From: Planctomycetota bacterium
Lineage (GTDB): Bacteria > Planctomycetota > Planctomycetia > Pirellulales > Pirellulaceae
Assembly: GCA_019347795.1 (NCBI GenBank)
Contig: JAHWKS010000202.1
Location: 1-7,952, forward strand
Direction of reading: 5' to 3'
Length of the DNA stretch: 7,952 bases
Part shown: one piece after another, positions 5,084 through 7,952 of the stretch
How the letters are laid out: each line of letters opens with the position of its first letter
How positions within the stretch are numbered: position 1 is the first letter of the stretch
Made by a program: the position numbers and the translations under genes
The notes under the pieces: generated by a model
What the model saw: the letters and a program-made list of their open reading frames with translations, nothing else
Told to the model about the DNA's origin: nothing
The model's database searches: none

Positions 5084-6556
5084 CTACGATGGCGATTCGA
5101 GTGCGCACTTCATCGACGAGGCTGCCCCTTCGGCTCCCAACAGCTTGAGGTTCAACGACCCGCCGCGGAAGAGCATCTCCTCCAGGGCCTCCTCGACGTC
5201 CGCCAGCTGCAGCCGCCCCGTACCGTTGCCCTCCAGGTGGAACTGCACCGACCGCCGCATCAGCTCCTTGACAAACGCGGCGCTGACCCGCTCCGTCCGT
5301 CGCACGATCGTCTGCACCACCTCGTCAGAAACGTCCACGCCTTGCGAGTACAGCCGGACCAGCATCTCGCGACCCTGCTCGTCGGGCAGAGGGAACTCGA
5401 TCGCCTGGTCCACCCTCCCCGGCCGCGAAGCCAGGGCCCGCTCCAGGGCCTCGGGGCGGTTGGTGGTGAGCACGAATAGAATGTCCGCCTCCTCCTTCAG
5501 CCCGTCCATTTCGTTGAGCAGCTTGTTGAGCATCACCTCCTCGCACACGCCCAATTCGCCTCGGTCGCGGGCGATCAGGTCCACGTCCTCGATCACCACC
5601 AAGCTCGGCTGAAGCAAGCGGGCCAGCGTCATGTACTCGCCCAAGAGCCCCACCTGCTCGGCTGTGATCAGAAGCGTCGTATGCCCTTCCAACGCACGAG
5701 CCAGGTAGTGGATCGTGTGCGTCTTTCCCGTTCCGGGCGGTCCGTAGAAGAGCAGCCCCTTCTTGGCGGCCTGGCCGAACTGGGCTAATTGCGGACGCCG
5801 CCGCACGAACTGAATCACGTTGCGGTCCAGCAGGTCGAGCGTGGTGCGGGGGAGGATCACTTGCTCCCGCTCCACGGTTCGCAGCCGGTGGACCTTGATT
5901 CCGCAGGTCTCGCCGGAGTAGGAGTGCTCTGTCTGCTCCAGGGAGAGAATTTTGCCGCGGTAGGACTTGGCCTGAAGCACCGAATCCTCCAGGTGCTTGA
6001 AGAACCGCTGGGCGAGGCGGGCCCCCTCGGCGTCATTCACGGTGGCGACCTGGAAGAGCACGCCCGTCGCCTCGCCGTAGCGGGTCGCCGGGGCCAGGAG
6101 GACAACGAACCGGCTGCCGCTGTCCTCCAGGAGCCACAGGCCGTACTTGAGGCAACGTACCGGCACCTCGTCCCCGACATCGACCTCCTCGTACTGCGGC
6201 GGCACGGCGAGGGCGGGATAGTGCTCGCTGACGAGCAGGCAATCGGTAAGCGTGACGCCCTCATGGGAATATTCTCGCCGCACGCCGCAGAAGTGATGGA
6301 CTGTGGTCTGCTCGCTGAACAGGCGGTCGATCGCCCGCTGGAGGTCCGCTCGCACGCGGTAGGGGAACCGCCGCTCTGCGATTCGGAGGTTGTCGAGCGG
6401 CGTCGGCTGGAAGTGGAAGCGAATCAGGTCCGCCGCCAAGGTATGGCTATGCGGGATTCGCCTCCTGGAGCTGCCCCTTCTCGCGGTGACGGCTACGGCC
6501 GCACCAAGAACGACACCCAGCAAGACCCAGCCCACCGTTGCGAAGAACTCAGCCAT
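5084..6556 (-). CDS. Membrane-anchored AAA+ ATPase, 490 aa
   Basis: The C-terminal half is a complete AAA+ module of the classic FtsH/Cdc48-like type: Walker A G-P-P-G-T-G-K-T at 272-279; Walker B L-V-V-I-E-D at 319-324, with E323 for hydrolysis; sensor 1 L-T-T-N at 363-366; and R-P-G-R at 378-381, the arginine-finger region. A helical lid follows, and the last 20 or so residues are probably disordered. The N-terminus has one hydrophobic helix (about 7-24), then R-R-G-S-S-R-R-R, which anchors it in the membrane with the ATPase in the cytoplasm. Residues 40-250 form an alpha/beta domain I do not recognise. No zinc-protease motif (H-E-x-x-H) is present, so it is not FtsH itself. I chose ATG at 6556 because it places the helix at the N-terminus; ATG at 6628 would add 24 polar residues. 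It is a likely remodelling or unfolding ATPase with unknown substrate. Confidence 0.88.
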   Translation of the reverse strand: MAEFFATVGWVLLGVVLGAAVAVTARRGSSRRRIPHSHTLAADLIRFHFQPTPLDNLRIAERRFPYRVRADLQRAIDRLFSEQTTVHHFCGVRREYSHEGVTLTDCLLVSEHYPALAVPPQYEEVDVGDEVPVRCLKYGLWLLEDSGSRFVVLLAPATRYGEATGVLFQVATVNDAEGARLAQRFFKHLEDSVLQAKSYRGKILSLEQTEHSYSGETCGIKVHRLRTVEREQVILPRTTLDLLDRNVIQFVRRRPQLAQFGQAAKKGLLFYGPPGTGKTHTIHYLARALEGHTTLLITAEQVGLLGEYMTLARLLQPSLVVIEDVDLIARDRGELGVCEEVMLNKLLNEMDGLKEEADILFVLTTNRPEALERALASRPGRVDQAIEFPLPDEQGREMLVRLYSQGVDVSDEVVQTIVRRTERVSAAFVKELMRRSVQFHLEGNGTGRLQLADVEEALEEMLFRGGSLNLKLLGAEGAASSMKCALESPS

Positions 6557-7085
6557 ATTGGAATCGTGGAGAGAGGATAGCGGCCGGTTGCCTTCTCGGG
6601 ACAAGCAAACCGCCAGAGTGGTTCGCATTTTTGCGGATCGCGAGTCATCACGCCATGCCGGTCAATTTGGCGGAGCCCGCTGCCGCCTCGGACAGGAGAT
6701 TCTCCATCGAGACAGCGCCGCTTAGGTTCTGCTTTCCTGCGATTAGAGGTCCGGCATGAACGACTCAACTCGCTGATTTCGTTGTCCTTGTATTCGCGGT
6801 CGTGGGCCCTGCGCTTTCGGAACAGTTTTCGTTGCGCCCTGATGGGATACACTATGCGGGTGGCCCAAGTCTCATTGCCAAAGGACCGCGGAGCGGGATG
6901 TGTCGAATTTCGGACGCACTTGTGCCGTTCTGCCGTCAGCCTCAGTTATACGGACGGGTTTGGAAGATCCTCCGTCGCCGCTCTGACCTTCTGTAGTGCG
7001 GCCAGCATTACTTGACGGCTGGATCGATTGAGGAGTAAGTTCACAAAGGTGCCGGGGGCTCCGTTTCCACCTAGGGACGCCGCCG
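6557..7085. other. Long gap between divergent genes
   Basis: About 530 bases separate the AAA+ ATPase start from the FG-GAP gene. Several short frames are open on both strands (for example plus 6782-7015), but their translations are Ser/Arg/Cys-rich and not protein-like, and none has a good SD. On the minus strand a frame of some 36 codons ending at 6648 gives an unusually protein-like tail (A-V-S-M-E-N-L-L-S-E-A-A-A-G-S-A-K-L) but has no good start. Promoters of both flanking genes must lie here, but I cannot place them. Possibly decayed coding DNA. Confidence 0.4.
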
Positions 7086-7952
7086 ATGAGGTGCATCCAT
7101 ATCTTCGTCGCCATTCTGGCGTTGCTTGCCGATGCTGCTCACGCCGGCGGGTTAGCGTCGCCGGTGAAAGTGAATGCCGGTGGTCAGCCGATTGACGTCG
7201 CCCGAAGCGGGCATGCTGCTCCTTGGATGGGCGACTTCGATGGCGATGGGAAGAATGATCTCCTGGTGGGCGAGTATTATGATGGGCGCTGCCGCGTCTA
7301 CCTGAATCGGGGCACGAATGAGAATCCCGTCTTCGAGGATTTTCGCTGGTTCAAGGCCGGCGCGGATCTGGGCCGTGTGCCTGTGGGCTGATGTATTGGC
7401 TTCACTCCACAGTTGGTGGATTGGGACCACGATGGCCGGACCGATGTCCTTAGCGGCTCCTGGCCCGGCGAAATCTATTTCTTCCGCGGGCGCGAAGACG
7501 GAGGCTTCGCCGAGGCCGAAACGCTCCAGAGCGAACAGGGCGAAGCTGTCAACGTAGGCTCGGCCGCCGCGGCGCATGCGGCCGACTGGAACGGCGATGG
7601 GCTCTTGGATCTCCTGGTGGGCGTGATTGACGGGAGCGTCTCATTCCTGCCTCGCCAGCAGCGCGACGGAGCGCTCGTTCTAGGCGAGCCGCAACGTCTC
7701 GACCTGCGGTTCCTCGACGACGTCGCGATCAGTGACGCCGGTCCGGTCGCCGCCGACTGGGACGGCGACGGGCGCTTGGACCTCCTGGTCGGAGCGGACG
7801 ATGGAAGTGTTTGGCTGTTTCGCGGCCGCCGCGAGGATCCTGGTCTCGGCTTGAGCGAGGGCTCGCAACTCGTCCCCCCGAGCCCCGCCCGGGGCGGAGA
7901 CGCTTTCCGGCAGGACGGCGACTGGGGGCATCGCATAAAGCTCTGCCCGACC
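7086..7952 (+). CDS. Secreted FG-GAP/VCBS repeat protein with in-frame TGA at codon 102; runs off the window
   Basis: The N-terminus MRCIHIFVAILALLADAAHA is a signal peptide with likely cleavage after A20, so the protein is exported. Calcium-binding beta-propeller repeats of the D-x-D-G-D-G type follow: D-F-D-G-D-G at 50-55; D-W-D-H-D-G at 112-117; D-W-N-G-D-G at 167-172; D-W-D-G-D-G at 224-229. Each is followed by a D-L-L-V-G or D-V-L-S-G strand, as in FG-GAP/VCBS blades. The frame is continuous for 289 codons to the window edge except for one TGA (7389-7391) between R-V-P-V-G and C-I-G-F-T-P-Q-L. No frame change occurs there, and both sides belong to the same repeat pattern. AGGGA (7073-7077) is a fair SD. 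The gene is partial at its 3' end. It is either a pseudogene by nonsense mutation, an error, or a recoded gene. Such proteins are often cell-surface or enzyme accessory modules. Confidence 0.78.

Noticed and set aside
5789..6580. 263-aa plus-strand frame opposite the AAA+ ATPase
   Set aside because: It lies entirely antisense to a gene with full Walker A/B motifs, and its own sequence shows no family.
6648..6707. Minus-strand 19-codon ORF beginning MENLLSEAAAGSAKL
   Set aside because: The translation looks protein-like, but it is very short, has no SD, and the frame is closed by a stop not far upstream.

Overview
The window most likely comes from a planctomycete chromosome (Pirellulales/Gemmatales-like). 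The grounds are small membrane proteins beginning with the N-P-Y-x-P-P motif typical of that phylum, a GC-rich composition, mostly single genes on both strands with long gaps between them, many starts without a Shine-Dalgarno (SD) sequence, and an FG-GAP/VCBS protein of the type common there. This is inferred from motifs and style; no rRNA or marker gene is present.

Layout. 1-101: the tail of an upstream unit, with two hairpin terminators. 102-337: a leader rich in hairpins that ends in a terminator-like hairpin just before a strong SD. 338-738: two small plus-strand ORFs of unknown function (43 and 85 aa). 739-1138: non-coding or decayed DNA holding a short remnant of a sialidase gene. 1139-1315: a small minus-strand gene, divergent from a complete bacterial-type poly(ADP-ribose) glycohydrolase (PARG, 1468-2322). 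2467-2870: two overlapping small membrane ORFs (TTG start, then an ATGA overlap) that may be one frameshifted protein. 3088-3897: an R2K-clade ATP-grasp ligase followed by two hairpins. 4093-4979: two NPY-type membrane proteins, the second broken by a frameshift. 5084-6556 (minus strand): a membrane-anchored AAA+ ATPase. 6557-7085: a gap with nothing convincing. 7086 to the end: a secreted FG-GAP/VCBS repeat protein, cut by the window edge and carrying an in-frame TGA at codon 102.

There is no evident operon or pathway. The region reads as an accessory, slowly decaying part of a chromosome: one sialidase fragment, one frameshifted membrane gene, one probable split membrane gene and one gene with an internal stop. 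The best-supported functional genes are the PARG, the AAA+ ATPase and the ATP-grasp ligase. No CRISPR array, transposase, tRNA or rRNA was seen.

Points most worth a second look are the in-frame TGA in the FG-GAP protein (nonsense mutation, sequencing error or UGA recoding), the structured leader before 338, and the frameshift in the second NPY gene.
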